Shown here: piece after piece, positions 10,864-18,811 of the stretch
How the letters are laid out: each line of letters begins with the position of its first letter
How positions within the stretch are numbered: the stretch's first letter is position 1
Assembly: GCA_003153275.1 (NCBI GenBank)
Contig: PLXX01000103.1
Coordinates: forward strand, 1-47,288
Reading direction: 5' to 3'
DNA length: 47,288 bases
DNA from: Nitrospiraceae bacterium
GTDB lineage: Bacteria > Nitrospirota > Thermodesulfovibrionia > Thermodesulfovibrionales > UBA6898
Position numbers and translations under genes: made by a program
Notes under the pieces: model-generated
The model's input: only the letters and a program-made list of their open reading frames with translations
The model's database searches: none
Told to the model about the DNA's origin: nothing

Positions 10864-11070
10864 TCAGTTCAGTATTCGGCTCTCATAAATATGGTAGGCA
10901 TAGGAGAAGGCCATGATTGCAAAAAAAGTGGCAAGCAACCCAAATATAAGATATTTGATGCCCTGCGCCCTCCTTTTCGCTTTGAATTCAAAATATGACT
11001 TTGGGAACAGAGTCGCAGATCCGAAGATCAGCATCAGCCCTGCAAGAACCTGAGTGATCATTCTTACCAT
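10864..11070 (-). CDS. Small two-helix membrane protein, in frame with the preceding glycosylase
   Basis: 68 aa with two hydrophobic segments (about residues 4-22 and 39-60) separated by a basic loop (KAKRRAQGIK). I do not recognise a family. It starts (ATG 11070) only two codons after the TGA stop of the DNA glycosylase gene and in the same reading frame, so it could be translated by reinitiation. Alternatively the two could once have been, or still sometimes be, one polypeptide by readthrough. No RBS of its own is evident apart from a weak GAGGGG inside the glycosylase end. Confidence 0.5.
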   Translation of the reverse strand: MVRMITQVLAGLMLIFGSATLFPKSYFEFKAKRRAQGIKYLIFGLLATFFAIMAFSYAYHIYESRILN

Positions 11071-11076
11071 ACCAGG

Positions 11077-11712
11077 TCAGAACCCCTCAAGCGGACAACC
11101 CGGGCAAAGCGGTCTTGTTCTGCAATGTCCCTTTGCAAGCCTGACAATAAGTGCATGGTATTCATTGTAAAGCTGAACATCCGCCTCCAGGTTGTCATGA
11201 AATAGTTTCTGAAATGTATCATAGGGTGCCTCATGATCCAGCATATTATGCCGTGACAGCACTCTTTTTGTATAGGCGTCAATCACAAAAGTCTGCTTAT
11301 CGAGAGCATAGAGCAGGATCGAATCTGCTGTTTCCGGACCGATGCCGTTTACTGAAAGGAGTTTTTCCCTGATAACAGGAAGAGGTTCTTTGGCCATCTG
11401 CTTCATACTCCCTTTATACTCCCCCACGAGAAAAGCGATAAAGTTCTTCAGCCGCTTTGCCTTGATATTGAAATATCCGACAGGCATTATGAGCAGGGCG
11501 AGTTCAGCGGCCGGCAGGGTATGAAGTGCAGTCGCGCTGAGCGCATGAGCAGTCTTTAAATTCCTGATCGCCCTCTCGACATTGCCCCAATTGGTATTCT
11601 GAGTGAGAATGGCTCCGACAACCACCTCGAATGGTGTGTCCCCCGGCCACCAGTGCTGCGGGCCATAATGGACATAGAGTCTTTCATAGATGCTGAGGAT
11701 CTTTTGTTTCAT
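11077..11712 (-). CDS. HhH-GPD DNA glycosylase, MagIII/endonuclease III-like, C-terminus ends at Fe-S motif
   Basis: Base-excision repair glycosylase, 211 aa. HWWPGDTPFEVVVGAILTQN matches the MagIII branch (WWP...LTQNT). The helix-hairpin-helix is LLSVNGIGPETADSI and the catalytic Asp is in FVIDAYTKRVL. The Lys of bifunctional Nth (GRKTAN) is replaced by Glu (GPETAD), which predicts a monofunctional N-glycosylase. The C-terminus carries C-x5-C-x2-C followed by five residues and then TGA precisely where endonuclease III has its fourth Fe-S cysteine. The cluster may therefore be incomplete, or lost as in H. pylori MagIII. The gene start overlaps the RF-like gene by 4 bp. Likely substrates are alkylated purines (inference). 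Confidence 0.85.
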   Translation of the reverse strand: MKQKILSIYERLYVHYGPQHWWPGDTPFEVVVGAILTQNTNWGNVERAIRNLKTAHALSATALHTLPAAELALLIMPVGYFNIKAKRLKNFIAFLVGEYKGSMKQMAKEPLPVIREKLLSVNGIGPETADSILLYALDKQTFVIDAYTKRVLSRHNMLDHEAPYDTFQKLFHDNLEADVQLYNEYHALIVRLAKGHCRTRPLCPGCPLEGF

Positions 11713-12125
11713 TCGCCAGCGAACACATGCCCCCTCATCTTTTTCTTTTCGGAGGTCATTTTTTTATCTGCAAGCATCTTTTCCTTTGATCTCTTCGACC
11801 GTTTTCTCTTCTGCCGCCTGATTTTTTCTATCCTCTGGACCTCGGCACTCTTCTTTCCCCTGACTATCTGGTCTATCTTATCGACGAGAAGAACTCGTGC
11901 CCGATAACGGTTCAGCGCCTGAGACCGTTCCTCCTGACATTTCACCTCGATACCTGTCGGCAGGTGTTTTAGATAGACACAGGTGGAAGTCTTGTTCACA
12001 TGCTGCCCGCCCTTCCCTGATGAGCGGACAAACGACTCCTGAATGTCCTCTTCGCGGATATCAAGTTTGTTCATCTTATCGATCAGGTCCTGCGCCTTGG
12101 CAGAGCCCACCGGGAATATGCCCAT
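11709..12125 (-). CDS. Peptide-chain-release-factor-like GGQ protein
   Basis: 138 aa. It contains the peptidyl-tRNA hydrolysis motif in SSGKGGQHVNKTSTCVYLKH (GGQ at about residues 38-40) and lacks the codon-recognition domains of RF1/RF2. A long, strongly basic C-terminal tail (RRQKRKRSKRSKEK) could bind rRNA in an empty mRNA channel, as ArfB/YaeJ does. It therefore probably belongs to the ribosome-rescue group (ArfB-like or the closely related RF-like family); which one cannot be settled by eye. It is first in a minus-strand group with the glycosylase (4-bp overlap). Confidence 0.85.
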   Translation of the reverse strand: MGIFPVGSAKAQDLIDKMNKLDIREEDIQESFVRSSGKGGQHVNKTSTCVYLKHLPTGIEVKCQEERSQALNRYRARVLLVDKIDQIVRGKKSAEVQRIEKIRRQKRKRSKRSKEKMLADKKMTSEKKKMRGHVFAGE

Positions 12126-12237
12126 GATGGAAATAATATAGCAGGGATAGTCTTCAGCGCGCCATCTGCTTTGCCCCGACTACAGGAAAACTGTTAAAAT
12201 AAAACTATTGCGAAACTCGTTGTATTAGGAGGCTTTT

Positions 12238-12419
12238 ATGGGTTTTTTCAGAAGATACGTGAGTGGATCAACCCTACAGATAACCATGCTGCTGCAAATA
12301 GACCGGGAAGAAATGACGATTGCTGGTGCGGCAGCGGGAATAAATATAAGAAGTGCTATCTTGATGCAGATGACAGGAAGTTCTCAAAGACCCATGCGAT
12401 AAACTGCAAAACGACCTGA
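12238..12419 (+). pseudogene. Small SEC-C metal-binding protein with a 1-base frameshift near its start
   Basis: Not in the ORF track. A strong RBS (AGGAGG) precedes ATG 12238, but the ATG frame is wrong by one base. The coding frame (stop TGA 12417) reads GFFQKIREWINPTDNHAAAN, then RPGRNDDCWCGSGNKYKKCY, a textbook SEC-C zinc motif (C-x-C...C), to the end. Adding one base in the GGTTTTTT run (12241-12248) restores M-G-F-F-Q-K-I-R from the ATG. There is no alternative start in the coding frame next to the RBS. It may be a real lesion, a homopolymer sequencing error, or slippage-dependent expression. SEC-C motifs bind zinc; the role of stand-alone mini versions is unknown. About 60 aa when repaired. 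Confidence 0.75.
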
Positions 12420-12452
12420 AAGGCTTCCTGAGCTGAGTTCAGCCCACTATTC

Positions 12453-12659
12453 TCAGTGTCGCCATCCCGTTGTGGCACACGCGTTGCAGCTGACTATTTT
12501 GTCCCGGATGATACGAGCCGGAAGCAGACCCGGGACGCGCCGTCTATAGTCTGTCTCCGGCCCGGAGCGTGAGCATTGATGGCGGGATCGTAATTTTCTC
12601 CGCTGAAGCTGAATCCTCTTTCCCTCTGCGGTCACAAACACCGCGATAAGCCTCCTCAT
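12453..12659 (-). other. Doubtful small ORF, possible decayed TrkA_C-like fragment
   Basis: The ORF gives MRRLIAVFVTAEGKR and then low-complexity basic sequence. If the frame is shifted after AEGK the continuation is ITIPPSMLTLRAGDRL followed by a stop. The combination R-L-I-A-V-F...P-P...L-R-A-G-D-R-L resembles the TrkA C-terminal regulatory domain of cation transport proteins, and the kdp potassium operon starts just downstream on the other strand. The resemblance is short, so this is a weak call. Apart from this I see nothing gene-like between 12420 and 12760. Confidence 0.2.
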
Positions 12660-12760
12660 TTATTTAGAAAATCTTTAGTCATAAAGACATTTTATTAACA
12701 CCTGTTTAAGACAATTTCCTGATACACTGAACTTATGGATATCAACTTTGTACTTCTTCC

Positions 12761-12789
12761 ATCTACCCGGCGTGAGAATACGGGTAGAT
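12761..12789 (+). promoter_or_regulatory. Perfect 9-bp inverted repeat in the kdp leader
   Basis: ATCTACCCG (12761-12769) and CGGGTAGAT (12781-12789) form a perfect stem with an 11-base loop, 28 bp before the first start codon of the kdp operon. Upstream is a very AT-rich stretch (12660-12735) suited to a promoter and a KdpE-type T-rich site, but I could not define convincing -35/-10 boxes with normal spacing. It could act as an RNA hairpin or a dyad operator. It does not match the c-di-AMP (ydaO) riboswitch consensus as far as I can tell. Confidence 0.5.
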
Positions 12790-12817
12790 ACAATTATTCC
12801 CCGAAGGAGGTAAAACC

Positions 12818-12898
12818 ATGGACGGATTATATCTTGCTATAGTGATCATCTTTTTTGCTCTCACCGGCTTGCTGGTGAAACTTTTCGAGAAAGTGTAG
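12818..12898 (+). CDS. 26-aa single-helix membrane protein at the head of the kdp operon
   Basis: Too short for the ORF track. Reads MDGLYLAIVIIFFALTGLLV and then KLFEKV. RBS GAAGGAGG lies 6 bases before the ATG, and the next gene (kdpF) starts 11 bases after its stop with RBS GGAGGT. One hydrophobic helix and a basic/acidic tail, superficially like KdpF but a separate ORF. Small ORFs of this kind precede kdpF in some genomes; I recall no assigned function. Strong RBS, tight operon spacing and clean membrane-helix composition argue that it is translated. Confidence 0.75.
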   Translation: MDGLYLAIVIIFFALTGLLVKLFEKV

Positions 12899-12909
12899 GA
12901 GGTGCTATT

Positions 12910-13002
12910 ATGGAAATCTTTTATTGGATAGGCGGTATCGTGGCCTTCGGGCTTCTTGTTTATCTGACTATAGCGCTTATGAAACCGGAGATATTCTCAT
13001 GA
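12910..13002 (+). CDS. kdpF: K+-transporting ATPase small subunit KdpF
   Basis: Not in the ORF track. 30 aa: MEIFYWIGGIVAFGLLVYLT followed by [10 protein letters not shown]. The pattern L-x-x-Y-L-x-x-A-L-x-K-P-E is the KdpF hallmark. A single transmembrane helix that stabilises the KdpABC complex. Its stop overlaps the kdpA ATG (ATGA at 12999). RBS GGAGGT lies 7 bases upstream. Confidence 0.93.
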   Translation: MEIFYWIGGIVAFGLLVYLTIALMKPEIFS

Positions 13003-14801
13003 CCACAAATGGAATGATACAGATCGCACTATACTTTATAGTTCTTTTGGCCCTTGTGAAACCTCTCGGCAGCTACATGGCGAAGGTGTATCAGGGCGAG
13101 ACGTTCTGGCCCAGTCGCATCCTTGGTCCTGTCGAGCGGCTGCTTTATCGCATATTCGGCATAAGGCCGGAGGACGAGATGTCCTGGAAAACCTATGCAG
13201 GAGCAGCCATCGTTTTCAAGATCGCCTGTTTCTTCCTTTTGTATCTTATTCTGCGCGTGCAGGGGGTACTGCCGCTGAACCCGCAGGGCTTTGCAGGGGT
13301 CTCGCCGGACCTGGCCTTCAATACGGCGGTCAGTTTCATTACGAATACCAACTGGCAGGCTTATGGCGGCGAATCCACCATGAGCTATCTGACACAGATG
13401 ACAGGGCTAACCGTACAGAATTTTGTCTCGGCTGCCCAGGGAATGGCGATACTTGTGGCCCTGATCCGGGGCTTTACGAGACGGAACAGCAAGACGATAG
13501 GCAATTACTGGGTCGACATGACGCGCTCCATACTCTATATCCTGCTGCCGCTCAGCCTTATCATTGCGGTTGTACTCGTGTCTCAGGGAGTGGTGCAGAA
13601 CTTCAGCCCTTATAAAAATGTGCCGTTTCTTCAGACCATCACCTATGACAATCCCAAACTCGATGCCAAAGGCAATCCTGTCACAGGCGCTGCCGGAAAG
13701 CCGATCACAGAACCTGCAAAGGCTTCAGAGCATACTCTGCCGCTCGGTCCTGCGGCCTCTCAGATAGCGATTAAACAGCTCGGCACCAACGGCGGGGGCT
13801 TTTTCAATGTCAACTCAGCCCATCCATTCGAGAACCCAACGCCATTTTCCAATCTACTAGAAATGCTGGCACTGCTCTCGATCCCAGCATCTCTCTGTTA
13901 TACCTTCGGCAAGATGGTCGGCGACAAGCGACAGGGCTGGGCATTGCTGGTTGCCATGTTGATAGTATTAATCCCTCTTCTGTTTTTCTGTTACTCCAGA
14001 GAACAGGCAGGGAATCCTCTTCTTACGACAGCTGGCGTGAATCAGACCGCAAGCGATCTCCAACCGGGTGGTAATATGGAAGGCAAGGAGATGCGCTTTG
14101 GCGTTGCCAATTCAGCACTCTTTGCTTCAGTGACTACGACGACTTCGTGCGGAGCTGTTAATGCCATGCATGATTCGTTCAGCCCTCTTGGCGGCCTGGT
14201 TCCGATGGTCCTGATGCAACTCGGAGAGGTTATTTTCGGAGGGGTCGGGTCAGGCCTCTATGGAATGCTCGCCTTTGCGATGGTGGCGGTTTTTGTTTCG
14301 GGTCTCATGGTGGGACGAACGCCGGAATACCTCGGCAAGAAGATTGAGGCCTTTGAAATGAAGATGGTTGCGTTGGTGATATTGGTTCCGGCTTCATGTG
14401 TGCTGCTTGGGTCCGCAATCTCATCCGTGACAGCTACAGGAGTGGCAGGCATTTCGAACCCCGGGCCGCATGGTTTTTCGCAGATTCTCTATGCTTTTTC
14501 CTCAGCTTCGAATAACAATGGGAGCGCCTTTGCCGGCCTCTCCGCGAACACGCCGTTTTATAACACACTGCTCGGCATAGCCATGCTTTTCGGCAGGTTC
14601 TGGACAATGGTGCCGATAATAGCGGTTGCCGGTTCGCTGGCCTCAAAGAAATATGTGACCCCGAGCGCAGGAACGCTGCCGACGCATACGCCGCTTTTTG
14701 TCGTGTTTTTGGCAAGCATAATTATTATCGTTGGTGCACTGACGTTTCTTCCCGGCTTGGCGCTGGGACCGATAGCCGAGCACCTAATGCTATATAAGTA
14801 A
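12999..14801 (+). CDS. kdpA: K+-transporting ATPase subunit A (channel-like K+ binding subunit)
   Basis: 600 aa from ATG 12999, which overlaps the kdpF stop; the track's longer start (12924) runs through kdpF in another frame and is wrong. KdpA is a four-repeat K+ channel homologue that selects K+ and passes it to KdpB. Selectivity-loop-like segments are seen as [61 protein letters not shown] and [12 protein letters not shown]. About ten TM helices. It forms the operon kdpF-A-B-C with kdpB 19 bp downstream. Confidence 0.97.
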   Translation: MTTNGMIQIALYFIVLLALVKPLGSYMAKVYQGETFWPSRILGPVERLLYRIFGIRPEDEMSWKTYAGAAIVFKIACFFLLYLILRVQGVLPLNPQGFAGVSPDLAFNTAVSFITNTNWQAYGGESTMSYLTQMTGLTVQNFVSAAQGMAILVALIRGFTRRNSKTIGNYWVDMTRSILYILLPLSLIIAVVLVSQGVVQNFSPYKNVPFLQTITYDNPKLDAKGNPVTGAAGKPITEPAKASEHTLPLGPAASQIAIKQLGTNGGGFFNVNSAHPFENPTPFSNLLEMLALLSIPASLCYTFGKMVGDKRQGWALLVAMLIVLIPLLFFCYSREQAGNPLLTTAGVNQTASDLQPGGNMEGKEMRFGVANSALFASVTTTTSCGAVNAMHDSFSPLGGLVPMVLMQLGEVIFGGVGSGLYGMLAFAMVAVFVSGLMVGRTPEYLGKKIEAFEMKMVALVILVPASCVLLGSAISSVTATGVAGISNPGPHGFSQILYAFSSASNNNGSAFAGLSANTPFYNTLLGIAMLFGRFWTMVPIIAVAGSLASKKYVTPSAGTLPTHTPLFVVFLASIIIIVGALTFLPGLALGPIAEHLMLYK

Positions 14802-14820
14802 CAAGGAGGACTATAATAAA

Positions 14821-16893
14821 ATGGCTCAGAAAAAGAAACAGCACGCCCTTTTTGAATCGCGGATCATACAGCGCGCGTTGATAGATTCACTGATAAAACT
14901 TAATCCGGCGAACCAGGTCCGCAACCCGGTTATGTTTGTGGTCGAGGTGGGAAGCATCCTGACTACGCTTCTCTTTGTGCATGCCCTTTTCGTGCCGGGG
15001 CCGGAGTCACCGTGGTTCATCCTCGGAATCTCGGTCTGGCTTTGGGCTACGGTACTCTTCGCAAATTTTGCTGAATCCGTGGCAGAAGGCCGGGGCAAGG
15101 CCCAGGCCGATGCGCTGCGGGGCTCGCGGAAAGACATCAGCGCCAAAAAGCTATCCAAGCCCGATCCCAAGGCAGAGGTGACCTCTGTCCCGTCCTCTAT
15201 GCTGAAAAAGGGAGACATTGTTCTGGCAGAGGCCGGCGATATCATCCCCGGAGACGGTGAGGTTGTGGTGGGCGTGGCTTCAGTGAACGAAAGCGCCATA
15301 ACTGGAGAGAGCGCTCCTGTTATTCGGGAAAGCGGCGGAGACAGGTCCGCTGTCACCGGCGGCACCCAGGTGCTGTCTGACTGGCTTGTTATCGGGATCA
15401 CTGCCAATCCCGGAGAGACCTTCCTTGACAGGATGATCTCAATGGTTGAAGGGGCCAAACGCCAGAAGACCCCAAATGAGATTGCCCTTGATATACTCCT
15501 TGCCGGTCTGACCATAATCTTCCTTCTTGCGACGGTAACGCTTCTGCCTTTCTCCCTGCTTAGCGTAAAGTCAGCAGGACAGGGGAGCCCAGTTTCGATT
15601 ACCGTACTCGTATCGCTGCTCGTCTGCCTCATACCTACGACGATTGGAGGACTCCTTTCTGCCATAGGTATTGCCGGTATGGACCGCATGATCCAGGCCA
15701 ATGTTATTGCAATGTCCGGGCGGGCTGTTGAGGCTGCAGGTGACGTGGATGTGCTTCTCCTTGACAAGACCGGCACCATCACGTTAGGGAACAGACAGGC
15801 TACCGAGTTCATACCTGCACAGGGCATAGAAGGTAAGGCACTAGCAGATGCTGCACAACTATCTTCGTTCGCGGACGAAACTCCCGAGGGACGGAGTATC
15901 GTAGTTCTGGCAAAAGAGAAATACGGTTTCCGCGAGAGAGATATCAGGGCGCTTGATGCAACCCTTGTCCCTTTTTCAGCGCATACCCGGATGAGCGGCG
16001 TCAATCTCGGCGACAGGGAGATCCGAAAAGGTGCGGCTGACGCGGTTGAAGAGTATGTGAAAAAACTGGGAGGCACCTTTCCATCCGATGTCAAGACTGC
16101 TGTGGAGGAAATAGCACGCCAGGGCGGCACTCCCCTGGTGGTTGCCGAAGGCAAGAAAATTCTTGGTACTATCCGTCTCAATGACATTGTCAAAGGGGGA
16201 ATCAAAGAAAGGTTTGCAGAACTCCGGCGCATGGGTATCAAGACAATCATGATTACGGGCGACAACCCGCTTACAGCAGCTGCAATTGCTGCAGAGGCAG
16301 GGGTGGACGATTTCCTTGCGCAAGCCACACCCGAGGCAAAGCTGAAGCTCATCCGTGAGCACCAGGCGGGTGGCAGGCTTGTAGCCATGACAGGTGACGG
16401 CACTAACGACGCCCCGGCCCTGGCGCAGGCTGATGTGGCAGTTGCCATGAACACCGGCACACAGGCTGCAAAGGAGGCCGGTAATATGGTGGACCTGGAC
16501 TCCAATCCCACGAAATTGATCGAGGTCGTCGAGATCGGCAAGCAATTATTGATGACACGCGGTACGCTCACCACATTCAGCATCGCCAATGATGTTGCCA
16601 AATACTTTGCGATCCTGCCTGCGGCTTTTCTTACAATATATCCGCAACTTGGAGCGCTCAACATCATGAGACTTTCGACGCCGCACAGCGCCATCCTCTC
16701 GGCAGTCATATTTAACGCGCTGATAATTATTGCGCTGATCCCGCTGGCCTTGCGCGGCGTTGCCTATCGCCCAATGGGGGCCGGTGTTGTGCTGCGCAAT
16801 AACCTTCTTGTGTATGGACTTGGCGGTTTGATTGTTCCGTTTGTTGGCATCAAGCTGATCGATATGATCATAACCTTTTTGCATATGGCGTAA
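14821..16893 (+). CDS. kdpB: K+-transporting P-type ATPase subunit B
   Basis: 690 aa, the usual length. ATP-driven subunit of the high-affinity K+ pump. Visible motifs: the actuator loop [14 protein letters not shown], phosphorylation site [13 protein letters not shown] (Asp about residue 316), nucleotide-binding domain with [11 protein letters not shown], the [10 protein letters not shown] hinge and the [20 protein letters not shown] Mg2+ motif. RBS AAGGAGG lies before ATG 14821. A 627-codon open frame on the opposite strand is only a codon-usage shadow. Confidence 0.98.
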   Translation: MAQKKKQHALFESRIIQRALIDSLIKLNPANQVRNPVMFVVEVGSILTTLLFVHALFVPGPESPWFILGISVWLWATVLFANFAESVAEGRGKAQADALRGSRKDISAKKLSKPDPKAEVTSVPSSMLKKGDIVLAEAGDIIPGDGEVVVGVASVNESAITGESAPVIRESGGDRSAVTGGTQVLSDWLVIGITANPGETFLDRMISMVEGAKRQKTPNEIALDILLAGLTIIFLLATVTLLPFSLLSVKSAGQGSPVSITVLVSLLVCLIPTTIGGLLSAIGIAGMDRMIQANVIAMSGRAVEAAGDVDVLLLDKTGTITLGNRQATEFIPAQGIEGKALADAAQLSSFADETPEGRSIVVLAKEKYGFRERDIRALDATLVPFSAHTRMSGVNLGDREIRKGAADAVEEYVKKLGGTFPSDVKTAVEEIARQGGTPLVVAEGKKILGTIRLNDIVKGGIKERFAELRRMGIKTIMITGDNPLTAAAIAAEAGVDDFLAQATPEAKLKLIREHQAGGRLVAMTGDGTNDAPALAQADVAVAMNTGTQAAKEAGNMVDLDSNPTKLIEVVEIGKQLLMTRGTLTTFSIANDVAKYFAILPAAFLTIYPQLGALNIMRLSTPHSAILSAVIFNALIIIALIPLALRGVAYRPMGAGVVLRNNLLVYGLGGLIVPFVGIKLIDMIITFLHMA

Positions 16894-16904
16894 GGAGATA
16901 TAAA

Positions 16905-17483
16905 ATGATGAAAATAATACGACCTGCACTGGTTTCTTTGACTGTCTTTACAATACTGACGGGAATAATCTATCCCCTCGCAGTGACCGGCCTTGCGCAA
17001 CTGATCTTCCCTCATGAGGCTAATGGCAGCGTTATGGTGAAAAATGGAAAGCCTGTCGGCTCTGCACTAATTGGTCAGCCCTTTGATGATCCCAAATATT
17101 TTTGGGGCAGGCTGTCTGCAACTACGCCTTCTCCCTATAATTCAGCTTCCTCGTCAGGTTCCAACCTGGCACAAAGCAACCCAGCCCTTATTGAACAGGC
17201 GAAAGGACGCATATCTGCACTGCGAAATGCCGATCCACAAGCCCCTGCCTTGGTGCCTGCGGACCTGGCTACGGCCTCGGGCAGTGGCCTTGACCCTCAC
17301 ATAAGCCCTGCTGCCGCGGCGTATCAGGTACAAAGGGTCGCAAAACTTCGCGGCATGGATGAGGCAAAAGTCAGCGCATTGGTGGCTGCCAATACCGAAG
17401 GGCGGCAGTTCGGGATTCTGGGAGAGCCGACTGTTAATGTGCTCAAAATAAATTTGGCACTGGATGAACTGGAACAAAAATGA
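16905..17483 (+). CDS. kdpC: K+-transporting ATPase subunit C
   Basis: 192 aa. One N-terminal TM helix (about residues 8-32: [20 protein letters not shown]) and a periplasmic domain. Family motifs are [56 protein letters not shown] and the C-terminal [17 protein letters not shown]. It bridges KdpA and KdpB and raises ATP affinity. RBS AAGGAG lies before ATG 16905. Intact. Confidence 0.97.
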   Translation: MMKIIRPALVSLTVFTILTGIIYPLAVTGLAQLIFPHEANGSVMVKNGKPVGSALIGQPFDDPKYFWGRLSATTPSPYNSASSSGSNLAQSNPALIEQAKGRISALRNADPQAPALVPADLATASGSGLDPHISPAAAAYQVQRVAKLRGMDEAKVSALVAANTEGRQFGILGEPTVNVLKINLALDELEQK

Positions 17484-17493
17484 GAGGTGAAAT

Positions 17494-17899
17494 AATGAAG
17501 GGCAAAACTATAGAAAAAGGCAGAAGTGGAATGCTAATTATGATTCTTCTCCTGACCGTCATTGGCGCGCCCCTAGCCACGTTTGCCGTGTCCTATCCTG
17601 GCCAGCTTTATCATCGGGAGGTGAGACACGACAAGTTTGTCAAAGGCGACACAGTGTATATGTTTCATAGTGGCACCGACGAAGTAACAAAGATCATTCA
17701 TGTCAATGATACTCTTGCTGTTTATAGAGTGACCCCGACTTGCGAGTAAGTACCTATTGGATTAGTCAAGGTAGTTTCTTTTACAGGGGAAACATATATC
17801 AAGGGAGAGGTCTTTGCCGGGGAGATCAAGCCTGATGACATCGCGAAAAAGGGGAACGTCTCATGCCTCATAATCTCGGCAGGGGTATGTGAACATTAA
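17494..17899 (+). pseudogene. Unknown exported small protein split by an in-frame TAA
   Basis: The first part (ATG 17494, or 17480) has a basic start and a hydrophobic signal-like segment (MLIMILLLTVIGAPLATFAV), then a region ending VYRVTPTCE with a TAA at 17747-17749. The same frame continues for 49 further codons (VPIGLVKVVSFTGETYIKGE and on to AGVCEH) before the next TAA at 17897, with no codon that looks out of place. I infer one ancestral gene of about 134 codons with a nonsense mutation. Alternatively the first 85 codons are the true protein. It directly follows kdpC, so it was probably in the operon. I do not recognise the family. Confidence 0.5.
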
Positions 17900-17945
17900 T
17901 CCGACAATGAACACCAGAAACAGGAATGCATAATTTATTATTGAA

Positions 17946-18286
17946 ATGAAAAAGAAGAAGATGATGATAAAAAATTTTTTTCGGGGATCGCTTTTATGGT
18001 TCTTATGACATTCATAATAGCCGGAGGGGGCTGGGCCGATTAAGCGAAGCCTGCGGACACTGCTGCGGAGAAACCGGCAGGCACTACCACTATAGACATC
18101 AAGAATTTGCTTGGCTTGAGCATTTATCTTCAGGGCGGATATAACTATAATTTCAAGAACCCGAATTCCAAGGAGAACGATCTGAGGATATTTGACCATA
18201 AGGCCAACAACTTTGCCCCCGACCTTACTCAGATAATGTTCACGAACGAGCCGATGACCTCAGGACCGAAATCAATATTGACATAG
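17946..18286 (+). pseudogene. Decayed outer-membrane beta-barrel (OmpL-like porin) gene
   Basis: ATG 17946 begins a basic, signal-like segment (MKKKKMMIKNFFRGSLLWF). The signal peptide continues one frame over (MVLMTFIIAGGGWAD), hits a TAA at 18041, then the same frame runs on as mature protein: AKPADTAAEKPAGTTTIDIK, then LSIYLQGGYNYNFKNPNSKE, NDLRIFDHKANNFAPDLTQI, up to a TAG at 18284. The Y-N-F-x-N-P-x-S...N-x-L-R-x-F-D-x-K pattern is that of BBP2/OmpL-like porins. So at least one frameshift, one nonsense codon and a 3' truncation. Its place between kdpC and kdpD suggests it once assisted K+ entry (inference). Confidence 0.6.
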
Positions 18287-18417
18287 AATCGATTGAAACC
18301 GTCCTGCAAAAACTTAGCGTTTTATACGTTGACGCGGGAGACCACAGACCTGCTATCAGGGAGAAGACCGCCGCCGTGACTTTCTTGGCCCAGTTCTATG
18401 GTAGAAAACATCCTTAA
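18241..18417 (+). pseudogene. Unrecognised coding remnant overlapping the porin fragment end
   Basis: In the frame next to the porin remnant, an uninterrupted stretch reads HERADDLRTEINIDIESIET and VLQKLSVLYVDAGDHRPAIR, then EKTAAVTFLAQFYGRKHP and a TAA at 18415. The amino acid composition (amphipathic, charged helix-like) looks like real protein, but there is no start codon and I do not recognise it. It is probably the truncated end of another gene brought here by the same rearrangement that cut the porin gene. Confidence 0.35.
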
Positions 18418-18811
18418 ACGTATCAGTTTATTTCATAACATGCCTCTACCAACCGGCAAAACTTGGCAAAGGGACTTATTTAGACGATTTTGCATTCCTT
18501 CTCACTGCTCGTTTCCTGACTTATTTGATGAATTCCTTGCCTCCGGCTTGTCTCCTACCGCAGGTTCAGGCATCTGTTTCACCATAGTTACAGCTTTGAG
18601 TTAGAGTGGGAAAGGATGAAAGAGGGTATAGAAAGAGCTCCTCATCTATTTGTCCGTTTTAAAGAAAAGGTATTAAAGTATTCGCAAGGTTTCTAAAGAA
18701 ACATACACAAATGCAATATTTTAAAAGAAACCATTTACTCTTACGATAAAGAGATGCAATAATGAAAAAAGGACTTAAAAATCGTTTCATGAATGTGGGG
18801 AATAATTGACG
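18418..18811 (+). promoter_or_regulatory. AT-rich kdpDE leader with a dyad and a 15-codon mini-ORF
   Basis: No gene recognised. The last 200 bases are strongly AT-rich. GTTTCT-AA-AGAAAC (18689-18702) is a 6-bp dyad. A mini-ORF (ATG 18762: MKKGLKNRFMNVGNN, stop 18807-18809) ends two bases before the kdpD ATG. It could be a leader peptide coupling translation of kdpD, or chance. A separate promoter for kdpDE is likely because the upstream kdpC-kdpD interval is decayed and over 1.3 kb long. The track ORF at 18398-18604 has no coding character. Confidence 0.3.

Noticed and set aside
11077-11079. Selenocysteine at the TGA in the glycosylase
   Set aside because: I see no SECIS-like hairpin directly after the TGA and Sec is not known as an Fe-S ligand in this family; kept only as a test in the findings.
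12660-12818. c-di-AMP (ydaO) riboswitch upstream of kdp
   Set aside because: The leader is short and lacks the conserved ydaO blocks; only a simple 9-bp dyad is visible.
14826-16709. 627-codon open frame antisense to kdpB
   Set aside because: It mirrors kdpB codon by codon, has low-complexity Ser/Arg/Pro-rich content and no RBS; kdpB itself carries every P-type ATPase motif.
18398-18604. 68-aa ORF between the porin remnant and kdpD
   Set aside because: No RBS, odd composition, begins inside a remnant in another frame.
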